The notes under the pieces: model-generated
Told to the model about the DNA's origin: nothing
Seen by the model: the letters and a program-made list of their open reading frames with translations, nothing else
Databases searched by the model: none
Made by a program: the position numbers and the translations under genes
Shown here: in pieces, positions 1 to 8,290 of the stretch
Position numbering within the stretch: position 1 is the stretch's first letter
Layout of the letters: the number at the start of each line of letters is the position of its first letter
Assembly: GCA_963792705.1 (NCBI GenBank)
Contig: CAWBXD010000006.1
Coordinates: 36,969-100,968 of the forward strand
Direction of reading: 5' to 3'
Source: JBBQVS01 sp963792705
Lineage (GTDB): Bacteria > Chloroflexota > Ktedonobacteria > Ktedonobacterales > Ktedonobacteraceae
Length of the DNA stretch: 64,000 nucleotides

Positions 1-3
1 GGC

Positions 4-291
4 ATGTATCCAGGTGCAGCTTACGTACCACCAGTAGCACAGCAAGGACCAAATGGCGGTTTTGCAATAGCTGGTCTTGTGCTTGGCATTGTCAGTCTAG
101 TCTTCTTCTGGACACTTTACCTCGGCATACCTGCCGCGATTGTGGGTATCGTGCTGTCAATACTTGGGCGTCGTTCCCCACAACGTCGAACAATGGCGAC
201 AGTAGGATTGGTACTTTCCATCCTTGCTATTGTCTTCGCGCTTTGTGAAATAGGGCTTGCAATCTACGGGCTTTCTCACCGCACGTCCTAA
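4..291 (+). CDS. DUF4190-like small membrane protein (possibly 5'-truncated by window edge)
   Basis: A 95-residue protein begins with a short Pro/Ala/Gly-rich stretch, followed by two hydrophobic segments (about residues 20-52 and 64-90) separated by a basic loop (GRRSPQRR). This two-helix pattern with GLVLGIVSL and GLVLSILAIV motifs is typical of DUF4190 proteins, which have no defined function. The ATG is only 3 bases from the window edge. DUF4190 proteins often have a longer Pro/Gln/Gly-rich N-terminus, so the true start may lie outside the window. It is convergent with the xylulokinase gene. Confidence 0.6.
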   Translation: MYPGAAYVPPVAQQGPNGGFAIAGLVLGIVSLVFFWTLYLGIPAAIVGIVLSILGRRSPQRRTMATVGLVLSILAIVFALCEIGLAIYGLSHRTS

Positions 292-313
292 TTTTCATTT
301 ACGACTTGAATGC

Positions 314-341
314 TGCTGACAAGAGGATGTTCTTGTCAGCA
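314..341. terminator. Hairpin between convergent genes
   Basis: The perfect 11-bp arms 314-324 and 331-341 (TGCTGACAAGA and its complement) enclose a 6-nt loop. The position between two converging genes fits a shared terminator, although the flanking T-tract is weak. Confidence 0.5.
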
Positions 342-352
342 CCGTCTTCGTA

Positions 353-1888
353 TTATGGTCTACTTATAATAGGTTTGAGTGCGGGATAGAGCTGCTTATA
401 TACTTCGTACCCTTCCGCATATGCAGATTCATTTGCACTTTGTGGTTGTGTACGCTCTACAATACGCACCGTTTGCTTACACGCTTCTTGCACTGAGGGA
501 TATACACCACTCGCAACACCAGCCAGGAGTGCTGCACCGAACGCTGGTCCCTCGGTGGCATTTGTTGTTACAAGTTCGACACCAAGTACGTCGGCGATAA
601 TTTGTCTCCAAAGAATACTTTTTGCACCACCACCTGTCGCTCGCATCTGCTCGATTGCAAGTCCCTGCTCGCGCAGAATGGTGAAACAGTCTTTCAAGCT
701 ATAAGCAACTCCTTCAAGGACAGCACGAATCAAATGGCGACGATCATGACGTGCGGTTAGGCCAATCCAGCCACCGCGTGCATAAGCATCAAGATGAGGA
801 GTGCGCTCCCCTTGAAGATAAGGAAGGAAGATTAAACCATCACTGCCAGGGGAGACCATGACAGCTTCTCTTGCCAGGAGTGCATATGCGTCTTCGCCCG
901 TCCAACGCTCTAACGCACGTTCAGGTAAACCAATGTTGTCGCGCACCCAACGAAGCGAGAGACCAGCACCCTGTGTTACACCCATCAAGTACCATGCATG
1001 CGGCACAGCATGATTGAAGGTATGCACACGTGGTATAGGGCCAGAGGTGTCAACCTGTGGTGTTTCAGCATGTGCAAGCACAACACCGCTTGTGCCAATC
1101 GAAACCAGCGCAAGACCTGGTACAACAACGCCATTGCCAACCGCTCCACATGCATTATCTGCTCCACCACCTGCGACAGGAATACCCATGATTAAGCCAG
1201 TAAGTGCTGCAACTTCAGTAGTAATTGTGCCGCTTACCGCGTCTGCCGCGACAATGGGCGGTAACAGCGAAGGGCTAAGTTCAATTGCGTTAAGCACCTC
1301 TTGCGACCACACGCCATGTTTCACGTCAAGGAGGCAGGTTCCAGCAGCATCCGATATCTCCATTGCCATCACACCCGTGAGACGATAGCGAATATAATCT
1401 TTCGGCAAAAGCAGGGTGGTGGCTCGCGCAAAGATTTCCGGTTCGTTATCACGCACCCACAACAGTTTTGGCGCAGTAAAGCCAGTGAGGGCAGGGTTAC
1501 TGACATACTCAATAAGTTTACTTGCACCAACTCTTTCAGTCATCCACTGCGCTTGTGCATCGCTACGCTGATCGGCCCAGATGATACACGGACGTAACAC
1601 TTGCTGGTTTGCATCGAGCAGGACGACCCCATGCATCTGACCAGAGAGGCCAATGCCGCGTACATCTGAGGGCTGCACCTTATATTGTGTGCTTTTTTCA
1701 AGGCAGGTACGAATTGCGGTAATCGTCGCCTGCCACCAATCGGCAGGGTTTTGCTCCGCCCATCCAGGGTGTGGATGAAATAATGGATAATCGACAAAAG
1801 CGTCAGACAGAACATGTCCATCTTCAGCGGCAAAGAGTGCTGCTTTGACACCCGTTGTACCAAGATCAATTCCTAGCAGTGCTTGCAT
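353..1888 (-). CDS. xylB: Xylulokinase (FGGY carbohydrate kinase)
   Basis: This 511-residue protein is of normal length for XylB, which phosphorylates D-xylulose to xylulose 5-phosphate for the pentose phosphate pathway. Visible marks are the N-terminal phosphate-binding motif GIDLGTTGVKA (residues 6-16), GLSGQMHGVVLLD near residue 82, IWADQRSDAQAQW near 103, the GGADNACGAVGNG segment near 240 that carries the likely catalytic Asp, and the C-terminal ATP-site motif ATGGGAKS near 417. AAAAGGT lies upstream of the ATG as a ribosome site. The gene follows an MFS transporter after 90 bp on the same strand, which may import the sugar. No xylose isomerase is nearby. Another FGGY pentulose substrate is possible, but XylB is the closest match in motif and length. 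Confidence 0.88.
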   Translation of the reverse strand: MQALLGIDLGTTGVKAALFAAEDGHVLSDAFVDYPLFHPHPGWAEQNPADWWQATITAIRTCLEKSTQYKVQPSDVRGIGLSGQMHGVVLLDANQQVLRPCIIWADQRSDAQAQWMTERVGASKLIEYVSNPALTGFTAPKLLWVRDNEPEIFARATTLLLPKDYIRYRLTGVMAMEISDAAGTCLLDVKHGVWSQEVLNAIELSPSLLPPIVAADAVSGTITTEVAALTGLIMGIPVAGGGADNACGAVGNGVVVPGLALVSIGTSGVVLAHAETPQVDTSGPIPRVHTFNHAVPHAWYLMGVTQGAGLSLRWVRDNIGLPERALERWTGEDAYALLAREAVMVSPGSDGLIFLPYLQGERTPHLDAYARGGWIGLTARHDRRHLIRAVLEGVAYSLKDCFTILREQGLAIEQMRATGGGAKSILWRQIIADVLGVELVTTNATEGPAFGAALLAGVASGVYPSVQEACKQTVRIVERTQPQSANESAYAEGYEVYKQLYPALKPIISRP

Positions 1889-1978
1889 ACTTGTTTACCT
1901 TTTCTTCCATACAAATAAATGCTCTTACGATTTTTTTCTTTGAAGCGTGTTCTAGCTTCTTTTCAAAATCAATCTATT

Positions 1979-3175
1979 TTACGATGTAGAAGACTGCCTT
2001 TGTAATACAAGCCAAAAGACAAACATAGCAATCGTCAGGCTAATTACATAGGGCATGAGTGACCAGAGGCCGACAGTTTGTGCCAAGTTGCCAGCGAGCC
2101 AGGGAAAAAGTGCCGCGCCCATACTTCCAAGACTGGCGAGAAAGCCTATTGCACTTGGCAAAAGACGTGATGGTACAAGTTGCGACATCAGTCCGATGGT
2201 GGTGGGGAAGATTGGACCTAGGCAAAATCCTGTGAAGCACAATCCAAAAGCGGAAATACTATTTATCGGGATGAGCCAAACGACAAGTACACCGATACCT
2301 GCACCCAAAATGCATCCCTGTATCAAACGCCTATCACCAACACGTTGCGCTACTTGTGGTAGTACAAGACGGCCTAGGGTAAGGCCGATCCAATAGCCAC
2401 TCACAATCCAGCCTGAAAGGAGTGGGAGTCCATGCCGCTCTTCGAGCAAAAAACTGTAACTCCAATTGCCTAGACTTACCTCAGTTCCAACATAAAAGAG
2501 GAGGAAGAGTGCGACGACCCACACAACTCTACGCTTAAGTACACTTCCTAAGACATTCTTTTCAGTCCCGCTTCGACTCTCTCGTGTTGTGGCTTGACGA
2601 CGTTTGAAGAACAGTGTAACACTGATTAGCAGGATGATGCTTATAAATACCCAGGTGATATAGACGAAGTTCCATGTCAGTCCAACGGCTAGTATTGTAG
2701 AGGCGAGAATAGGACCAAGCAACGCACCAATACCATAGAAGGCATGAAGATAGTTGAGCAAGGCAGTATTGCGTGGTAAGCCAGCGATATATGCGTTCAG
2801 TCCTGCATCGAGAAGCGCGCCACCAAAGCCAAGCGGAAGTAACATGAGTAGTGTCACCCAAAATGGTGGAATAGTGCTTAGCACAAGGGCACTCAACAGA
2901 AATATTCCCACGCCTAAAAGAAGAAAAAGACGAATACCAAGCTTTCCAACTAAAGGTCCGCTATTAAAAGCCGCTATAAGATAGCCAAGAACTGCGGATA
3001 AGAAGAGTAGCCCAACAGTTGCCTTATCAATATGGTACTGTGTTTGTAAGCTTGGAAGAAGTACTCCTGTCGCACCATCGTTCGCACCAATGAGAATAAA
3101 GGCAAAAAAGGCAATTGCTAGCTGTATACGAAGGGCAGGCGTTCTTTGCATCTGCTCTTCTGCTGATGTTGTCAT
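1979..3175 (-). CDS. MFS transporter, sugar-type
   Basis: This 398-residue integral membrane protein has about 12 hydrophobic helices and no signal peptide or large loops. The start (GANDGATGVLLPSLQTQY) resembles the sugar branch of the major facilitator superfamily (FucP/YbjJ-like), in which helix 1 begins with an F-x-x-x-G-x-x-D/N pattern. It begins 21 bp after the molybdopterin oxidoreductase gene and ends 90 bp before xylB, so the three may be co-transcribed. The substrate cannot be read from the sequence; a pentose or sugar acid is a guess from xylB. Confidence 0.75.
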   Translation of the reverse strand: MTTSAEEQMQRTPALRIQLAIAFFAFILIGANDGATGVLLPSLQTQYHIDKATVGLLFLSAVLGYLIAAFNSGPLVGKLGIRLFLLLGVGIFLLSALVLSTIPPFWVTLLMLLPLGFGGALLDAGLNAYIAGLPRNTALLNYLHAFYGIGALLGPILASTILAVGLTWNFVYITWVFISIILLISVTLFFKRRQATTRESRSGTEKNVLGSVLKRRVVWVVALFLLFYVGTEVSLGNWSYSFLLEERHGLPLLSGWIVSGYWIGLTLGRLVLPQVAQRVGDRRLIQGCILGAGIGVLVVWLIPINSISAFGLCFTGFCLGPIFPTTIGLMSQLVPSRLLPSAIGFLASLGSMGAALFPWLAGNLAQTVGLWSLMPYVISLTIAMFVFWLVLQRQSSTS

Positions 3176-3196
3176 ATTTACTAAATACCCTTATTC

Positions 3197-5440
3197 CTAT
3201 TGTTTCTTTTCCACCTTGACAGCAACACCGTTGAGAGCAGCATTGCCAGATAGAACGTCAACAACCTCTTCGTCTGTCAAAATGTTTGTGTTGACGCCAG
3301 CATGCTCAGCCGCAACCTGCATATGTGTTCCCGACAAGTTATGTCCCCAACCATGAGGAATGCTTACAACACCGGGCATAATCGCATCGGTTATCTCTAT
3401 TGGCACATCGACAGCACCAACGCGCGAGGATACATGCGCGGCATCTCCATCCGTAAGTCCCAAACGTGTGGCATCATTGGGGTGAATGTGTAATGTACAG
3501 TTATCCTTACCTTTCGTAAGGGCAAGGATATTATGCATCCAGGAGTTGTTTGAACGAAGTTCTCTTCGACCAATTAAAAGCATCTGGTCGGGTGTACGAG
3601 TTAGAGACGCTTGCAATCGTTCGACATCCGCAACAATGATGGCTGGTGCAAGTTCTATCTTGCCTGACGGTGTACGCAGGACTTCTGGAATACGTGGTTG
3701 CAGTGGGCCGAGGTCAACACCATGTGGATTTGCCTCTAGTGTTGCGAGATTCAACCCTTCTTGCTGGGAGTCAAAACCATCACCATACGGACCTGTACGC
3801 AGCATAAATTCAAGCATGCGCTCCGGCCCTCGATGTGGGTGCAGTTCTGCAACGATTTCTGAGGCGTCACGTCCCTGAATCTTCGATCCCTTTATTACAA
3901 CTTCACGCTGTACAAGTTGTCCTATGGTCATATCATCGACGACCGCCGCATCGACGTTGGCACTATGCCCCATGAGAATTGCCGACAGTTTCAACAACAC
4001 TTCCCACTCATCTAACGCGCCAACTTCACGCTCAATAATGGGCGTAGAATAGTTAGCTATATTATGCGTGGCAAGCTGGTAGAAAACGATATCGTAATGC
4101 GAACGAGCAAGTGCAGGCAGGGGTGGAAGAATGACATTAGCATAGCGTGTTGTCTCGTTGAGATACATATCCACGCTCACCATAAAATCTAACTTCTCTA
4201 ATGAATGTTGAAGACGCTGGCTATTCGGCGTACTGAGAATAGGATTTCCCGCAATAGTGATAAGTGCTTTTACCTGTCCATCGCCAGGAGTCTCTATCTC
4301 TTCTGCAAGACAGACGACAGGTAATTCACCAAAGAGTTCTGGCAAGCCACGCACACGACTCTTCCAACGGCCAATTTGCATGCCTCGTCTATTGCCACCA
4401 GCAAGGCCATTTGTGTTACGCGCACCGGCCGCAGCTTTGGGGAACATTACCCCACCTTCACGATCAAGATTGCCCGTTAGGGTATTCAGCACATCGACAA
4501 GCCAGCTTGATAGAGTTCCAAACTCTTGTGTGCATGTGCCTATACGTCCATAAACGGCTGCACAAGGTGTATTTGCTAGATCACGCGCAATTGCCCGAAT
4601 TGTCTCTGCGTCAATACCACACAGTGCCGCAACCTGTTCTGGTGCAAAATGCTGGGCCAGCTCACGTACTTGCTCAATTCCGATGGTATGTTCAACGAGA
4701 CGACCTAGGTGTATAAGGTTTTCGACGAAGAGAGTATGGACGAGCGCGAATAAGAAGTGTGCGTCGTAGCCGGGGCGAATAAAATGGTGCTCATCGGCCT
4801 CTTGTGCCGTGCGTGTTCGATAGGGATCAATCACAACAAGTTTACCGCCACGTGCGCGTAAACGTCGTAGGCGACCGCGCATATCAGGTGCTGTAAACAA
4901 ACTGCCATTCGAGACGAGAGGGTTTGCACCTAGTATCAGTAAATACTCAGTTCGCTCTACATCAGGGATTGGAACACTGAGTGGAGTGCCAAACATGAGC
5001 GCGACTGAAACCTGTTTTGGTAACTGGTCAACACTTGTAGCAGAATAGATATTTTGTGTACCGGCCGCACGAAGCATCACAGGAAGATAAAGTAGACTGG
5101 AAAGGTTATGTGCATTTGGATTGCCAGCGTAGACAGCGAGCGCGTTACGTCCATGCTGTTTGAGAATCGGAGCTAGACCACGTTCAACTTCCGTGAAGGC
5201 TTCTTGCCATGACACGGTTTGCCACTGATCATCTCGTCGTATCATTGGCTCACGAATACGATCAGGATCGGCATCCAGTTCTTTCAATCCATAAGCTTTT
5301 GGACAGATATATCCTTTGCTAAAGACATCCTCGCTATCACCCTTAATAGAGATTACTTCACGTCCCTGTGTGACAACCTCCAATCCACAGGTTGCTTCGC
5401 ATAAAGGGCATGTTATATAGCTCGTCTTTGTCGCTGTCAT
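3197..5440 (-). CDS. Molybdopterin-dependent oxidoreductase with an N-terminal [4Fe-4S] site
   Basis: The 747-residue protein belongs to the DMSO-reductase superfamily. The N-terminus carries CPLCEATC (residues 11-18) and a fourth Cys in YICPKA (near 46), the usual C-x2-C-x3-C-x(n)-C cluster. The body has bis-MGD contact motifs such as ILGANPLVSNGSLF and AGNPILSTPNSQ. The C-terminal molydop-binding domain includes IGRRELRSNNSWMHN and VSIPHGWGHN. There is no Tat signal, so it should be cytoplasmic. The length is near that of formate dehydrogenase H-like and related soluble enzymes. No electron-transfer partner subunit or cofactor-synthesis gene is adjacent, so the substrate stays open. It is the first gene of a leftward group with an MFS transporter and xylB. 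Confidence 0.8.
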   Translation of the reverse strand: MTATKTSYITCPLCEATCGLEVVTQGREVISIKGDSEDVFSKGYICPKAYGLKELDADPDRIREPMIRRDDQWQTVSWQEAFTEVERGLAPILKQHGRNALAVYAGNPNAHNLSSLLYLPVMLRAAGTQNIYSATSVDQLPKQVSVALMFGTPLSVPIPDVERTEYLLILGANPLVSNGSLFTAPDMRGRLRRLRARGGKLVVIDPYRTRTAQEADEHHFIRPGYDAHFLFALVHTLFVENLIHLGRLVEHTIGIEQVRELAQHFAPEQVAALCGIDAETIRAIARDLANTPCAAVYGRIGTCTQEFGTLSSWLVDVLNTLTGNLDREGGVMFPKAAAGARNTNGLAGGNRRGMQIGRWKSRVRGLPELFGELPVVCLAEEIETPGDGQVKALITIAGNPILSTPNSQRLQHSLEKLDFMVSVDMYLNETTRYANVILPPLPALARSHYDIVFYQLATHNIANYSTPIIEREVGALDEWEVLLKLSAILMGHSANVDAAVVDDMTIGQLVQREVVIKGSKIQGRDASEIVAELHPHRGPERMLEFMLRTGPYGDGFDSQQEGLNLATLEANPHGVDLGPLQPRIPEVLRTPSGKIELAPAIIVADVERLQASLTRTPDQMLLIGRRELRSNNSWMHNILALTKGKDNCTLHIHPNDATRLGLTDGDAAHVSSRVGAVDVPIEITDAIMPGVVSIPHGWGHNLSGTHMQVAAEHAGVNTNILTDEEVVDVLSGNAALNGVAVKVEKKQ

Positions 5441-5581
5441 GGCCTTCTCCTCTGAACGTTTGCTTGATTGTGCAGCTTAATGATTGTTAGCATTATGCCA
5501 TTATTTTTGGCTTTACCGCTAGCCTAGGTTTTTTAAAGTATGCTACTATGACGAAAAAGATGCTTTTAGAGGAGGTGTAAG

Positions 5582-6058
5582 TTGCAATTTAAAGAGTATG
5601 ACATAGTAATTCAGGAGGCTAATCTCGCAGACCTATCAAAAATCCATACTATCCTCACACAAGTACAGCTATCAGCTTATGCTGTTCTTGTTGCTGGGAC
5701 GCGTTATTGGCTTGCGGAGAATACACACAAACAGTTGGTGGGAACTATTGGTTTAGAACTAGGGCAAGATGCGGTTCTGCTTCGTAGCGCGGCAATCAGT
5801 CCATCACATCAAAATCAAGGAATTGGGAATCACTTAGTTCGACATGCTCTTTATACAGCGGAAGTTGCTGGCTACCAGCATGTCTACCTGTTTAGCACTG
5901 AGGCAGGAGCCTATTGGCAAAGATTTGGTTTTTGTGAAGTTCCTGTAGCTGAACTTGTATCAGCACTACCTGATACGCCACAAGTAAAGCAATACGCAGC
6001 TTTAGGTTGGCTACCAACTGAAGTGGCATGGCACCTAGCTTTAAAAAGTTCTGAATAA
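5582..6058 (+). CDS. GNAT family N-acetyltransferase
   Basis: This 158-residue single-domain protein has the GNAT acetyl-CoA signature SHQNQGIGNHLVRHAL (about residues 80-95), matching the Q/RxxGxG/A P-loop, and the beta-strand/helix order of the family (VGTIGLE, LLRSAAISP, YLFSTEAGAYWQRFGF). The ending YWQRFGF resembles the ArgA/YhbS-like subgroup, whose substrates vary. Translation appears to start at a TTG, because a strong GGAGGTG at 5571-5577 sits the right distance upstream and no in-frame ATG is close. It stands alone, transcribed away from the oxidoreductase gene. Confidence 0.8.
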   Translation: MQFKEYDIVIQEANLADLSKIHTILTQVQLSAYAVLVAGTRYWLAENTHKQLVGTIGLELGQDAVLLRSAAISPSHQNQGIGNHLVRHALYTAEVAGYQHVYLFSTEAGAYWQRFGFCEVPVAELVSALPDTPQVKQYAALGWLPTEVAWHLALKSSE

Positions 6059-6090
6059 ACTTATGTTGCCTACACTAAGCAGTTCATCTC

Positions 6091-6119
6091 TTGACAGCCT
6101 TTGTTAAGACACATACTAT
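6091..6119 (+). promoter_or_regulatory. Sigma-70-type promoter of purU
   Basis: TTGACA at 6091-6096 and TACTAT at 6114-6119 are separated by 17 bp. This is a near-consensus housekeeping promoter about 65 bp before the purU start. Confidence 0.6.
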
Positions 6120-6185
6120 AGCACCAGAAATTTCATGATTTCTTTTGAGATATAGTATCGGCTATAAGAAGGGTATTCTATTTTC

Positions 6186-7040
6186 GTGTCTACACAAAAG
6201 CATACAGTTACATTGCTTGTTTCGTGTCCTGATAAGCCTGGAATTGTGGCAGCAATTTCGCGTTTCATCTTTGAGCACCGTGGCAATATTGTTCAATCGG
6301 ACCAGCATTCTACTCCTGACAATACGTTTTTCATGCGTATCAGCTTCGACGAAGAAGGCTTTGCACTTTCACCATCCGCACTTGCTGATACGTTTCAAAG
6401 TATCGCCGATACCTTCTCTATGCAGTGGAGTATCTCGTACTCACACAATAAGAAACGGGCGGGCATCTTTGTGTCTAAGCTCGATCACTGTCTCACGGAC
6501 TTATTGTGGCGTTGGAAGAGTGGAGAGTTAGCACTTGATATTCCTTTTATTGTAAGCAACCATCGTGACCTGGAACCGCTCGCGCAGATGTATGATGTTC
6601 CCTACTATTATGTACCCGTGCGCCGTGAAAACCGTGCAGAGGATGAGCAGCGTATCCTCGAACTCCTATTAGGGCAGGTCGATTTTGTCATTTTAGCACG
6701 CTATATGCAAATCCTTGAACCGTTCTTTGTCGAGGCATATCCGCGTCAAATCATCAATATTCATCATAGCTTTTTGCCAGCATTTGTCGGGGCTAATCCA
6801 TATGCACGAGCATTTGAGCGAGGCGTGAAGATTATCGGTGCAACGGCGCACTATATCACAGAAAACCTGGATGAGGGACCGATTATCGCGCAAGATGTAA
6901 TCCACTGTAACCATCGTGATACCGTTGATGATCTTGTCCGTAAAGGACGCGACGTTGAGCGCCGGGTACTGGCAGAGGCGGTACGACTGCATACGGAGGA
7001 TAGAGTACTAGTGTACGAGAACAAAACAATCGTGTTTTGA
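6186..7040 (+). CDS. purU: Formyltetrahydrofolate deformylase
   Basis: This 284-residue enzyme hydrolyses 10-formyl-THF to formate and THF, balancing one-carbon pools and supplying formate. An N-terminal ACT domain (VTLLVSCPDKPGIVAAISRF, residues 8-27) is followed by a formyltransferase domain. Catalytic elements are visible: INIHHSFLPAF (Asn and His, near residue 193) and ENLDEGPII (Asp, near 224). The length matches PurU, and the ACT domain distinguishes it from PurN. The start is GTG at 6186, which follows a weak purine-rich region. The gene is monocistronic under a strong promoter. Confidence 0.92.
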   Translation: MSTQKHTVTLLVSCPDKPGIVAAISRFIFEHRGNIVQSDQHSTPDNTFFMRISFDEEGFALSPSALADTFQSIADTFSMQWSISYSHNKKRAGIFVSKLDHCLTDLLWRWKSGELALDIPFIVSNHRDLEPLAQMYDVPYYYVPVRRENRAEDEQRILELLLGQVDFVILARYMQILEPFFVEAYPRQIINIHHSFLPAFVGANPYARAFERGVKIIGATAHYITENLDEGPIIAQDVIHCNHRDTVDDLVRKGRDVERRVLAEAVRLHTEDRVLVYENKTIVF

Positions 7041-7192
7041 AAACAATGGCAAAAGCGTCTTGAGAAATTTTTGAGCATATGTTGTCCTTTTCTGAGCATC
7101 CGTTGATATCCGTTGCACTATACTTCTGTGTGATGGAGTAAATAAAACTTGTTTAGGGCGATAGCTGTGTCCCTTAGAGAGGACAACAACGT

Positions 7193-8149
7193 ATGCAAAC
7201 ATTTGAGCGGATACCAACACTTGAAAGCAAAACAACGCGCAGTTGGTCTCGTGTCTTACTTGAAAGTGCGCTAGCACTTGTTGGCGCATTGATCATTACA
7301 GGAATTATTGATGTTTTTCAGTTGTATCCACGCATCCCAAATATCTCTATTCTTTATCTGTTCGTGGTCTTGGGTTTAGCCAGCACCTTCGGATTATATG
7401 CTGCTGTGGCAGCGTCGATTGTCGCCTTTCTCTCATTCGATTACTTTATTGTGCCACCGCTTTATACCTTTACGATTGATCGCTGGGAAGAATGGATCGC
7501 GCTCTTTGTGTTTTTGGCAACAGCACTTTTCACAAGCCAGCTCACCGCTATGCTACGTCAGCGTACTGCGCTGGCGGAACGGCGCGAACGCGAGTCAAAA
7601 ATATTGTACGAGTTGATTCGCATGACCAACTCACAAGAGCATTTTGAGGATCAGATTGGAAGTTTCGTGGAGGCAATCGCGCGTGTGTTTACCTCCTGGG
7701 GCGTTCGTACTGTTGCGCTACTTGTTATAGATAAGCATGGAACGCTAACACAACCAACGGAGGCTTCACTTTTGCGAGAAGGCTTGACACTCTCGCCTGA
7801 AGACAAAGCGATGGCACTTGCAGTCCTGAATAAGGGGCAAATGAGCGAAAAGAAGCTCGCACCTCAACCCGATTACCATGATGAAGCCAGTCATATAAGT
7901 CAGTTTAGCTCGGTTGGGCCTATCACCATTTTGCGCTTCATTCCATTAAAATCAGGCAATGAAACACTTGGAGTGCTTTGTTTACGGATACAAAAACCTG
8001 TCTCGTGGTTTACGAGTGTGGAGCGCATGCAGCAGGAACAAACACGCTCCAATTCGCGTATCGACTTCTTCTGGACATTTATAGAACAAGGCGTATCCAT
8101 TCTTGAACGCACACGCCTACGTGCAAAGACAGTAGTTGGGAACGAGTAA
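7193..8149 (+). CDS. DUF4118-GAF membrane protein (KdpD-like sensor half without a kinase)
   Basis: The 318-residue protein has four closely packed transmembrane helices (about residues 22-120) matching the DUF4118 domain of KdpD-type sensors, including FLSFDYFIVPPLYTF and WIALFVFLATALFTS. A basic linker helix (LRQRTALAERRERESK) follows, and then a GAF-like domain (about 150-285). The protein ends before any His-kinase DHp or ATPase domain, and no kinase follows it, so it is either a stand-alone sensor or regulator or a partner for a kinase encoded elsewhere. A terminator hairpin with a T-tract closes the gene. Confidence 0.72.
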   Translation: MQTFERIPTLESKTTRSWSRVLLESALALVGALIITGIIDVFQLYPRIPNISILYLFVVLGLASTFGLYAAVAASIVAFLSFDYFIVPPLYTFTIDRWEEWIALFVFLATALFTSQLTAMLRQRTALAERRERESKILYELIRMTNSQEHFEDQIGSFVEAIARVFTSWGVRTVALLVIDKHGTLTQPTEASLLREGLTLSPEDKAMALAVLNKGQMSEKKLAPQPDYHDEASHISQFSSVGPITILRFIPLKSGNETLGVLCLRIQKPVSWFTSVERMQQEQTRSNSRIDFFWTFIEQGVSILERTRLRAKTVVGNE

Positions 8150-8190
8150 TATAAAACCCAGAACTGGGATATGTGCTCAATAGGACAAAG

Positions 8191-8235
8191 GGGAAATAAA
8201 TAAACAGTAAGAATGCTTATCTATTTCCCTTTTTG
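8191..8235 (+). terminator. Intrinsic terminator after the DUF4118 gene
   Basis: Arms 8191-8203 and 8217-8229 pair at 12 of 13 positions and are followed directly by TTTTTGTT, a typical rho-independent terminator. Confidence 0.65.
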
Positions 8236-8290
8236 TTATGGAGTCAATGTGAGTGACATCACTTGAAGGGCGTTGGTACCAGGGCTTATG

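Noticed and set aside
1014..1388. Long open frame antisense to xylulokinase
   Set aside because: It is a shadow of the kinase gene, with low-complexity content and no start signal.
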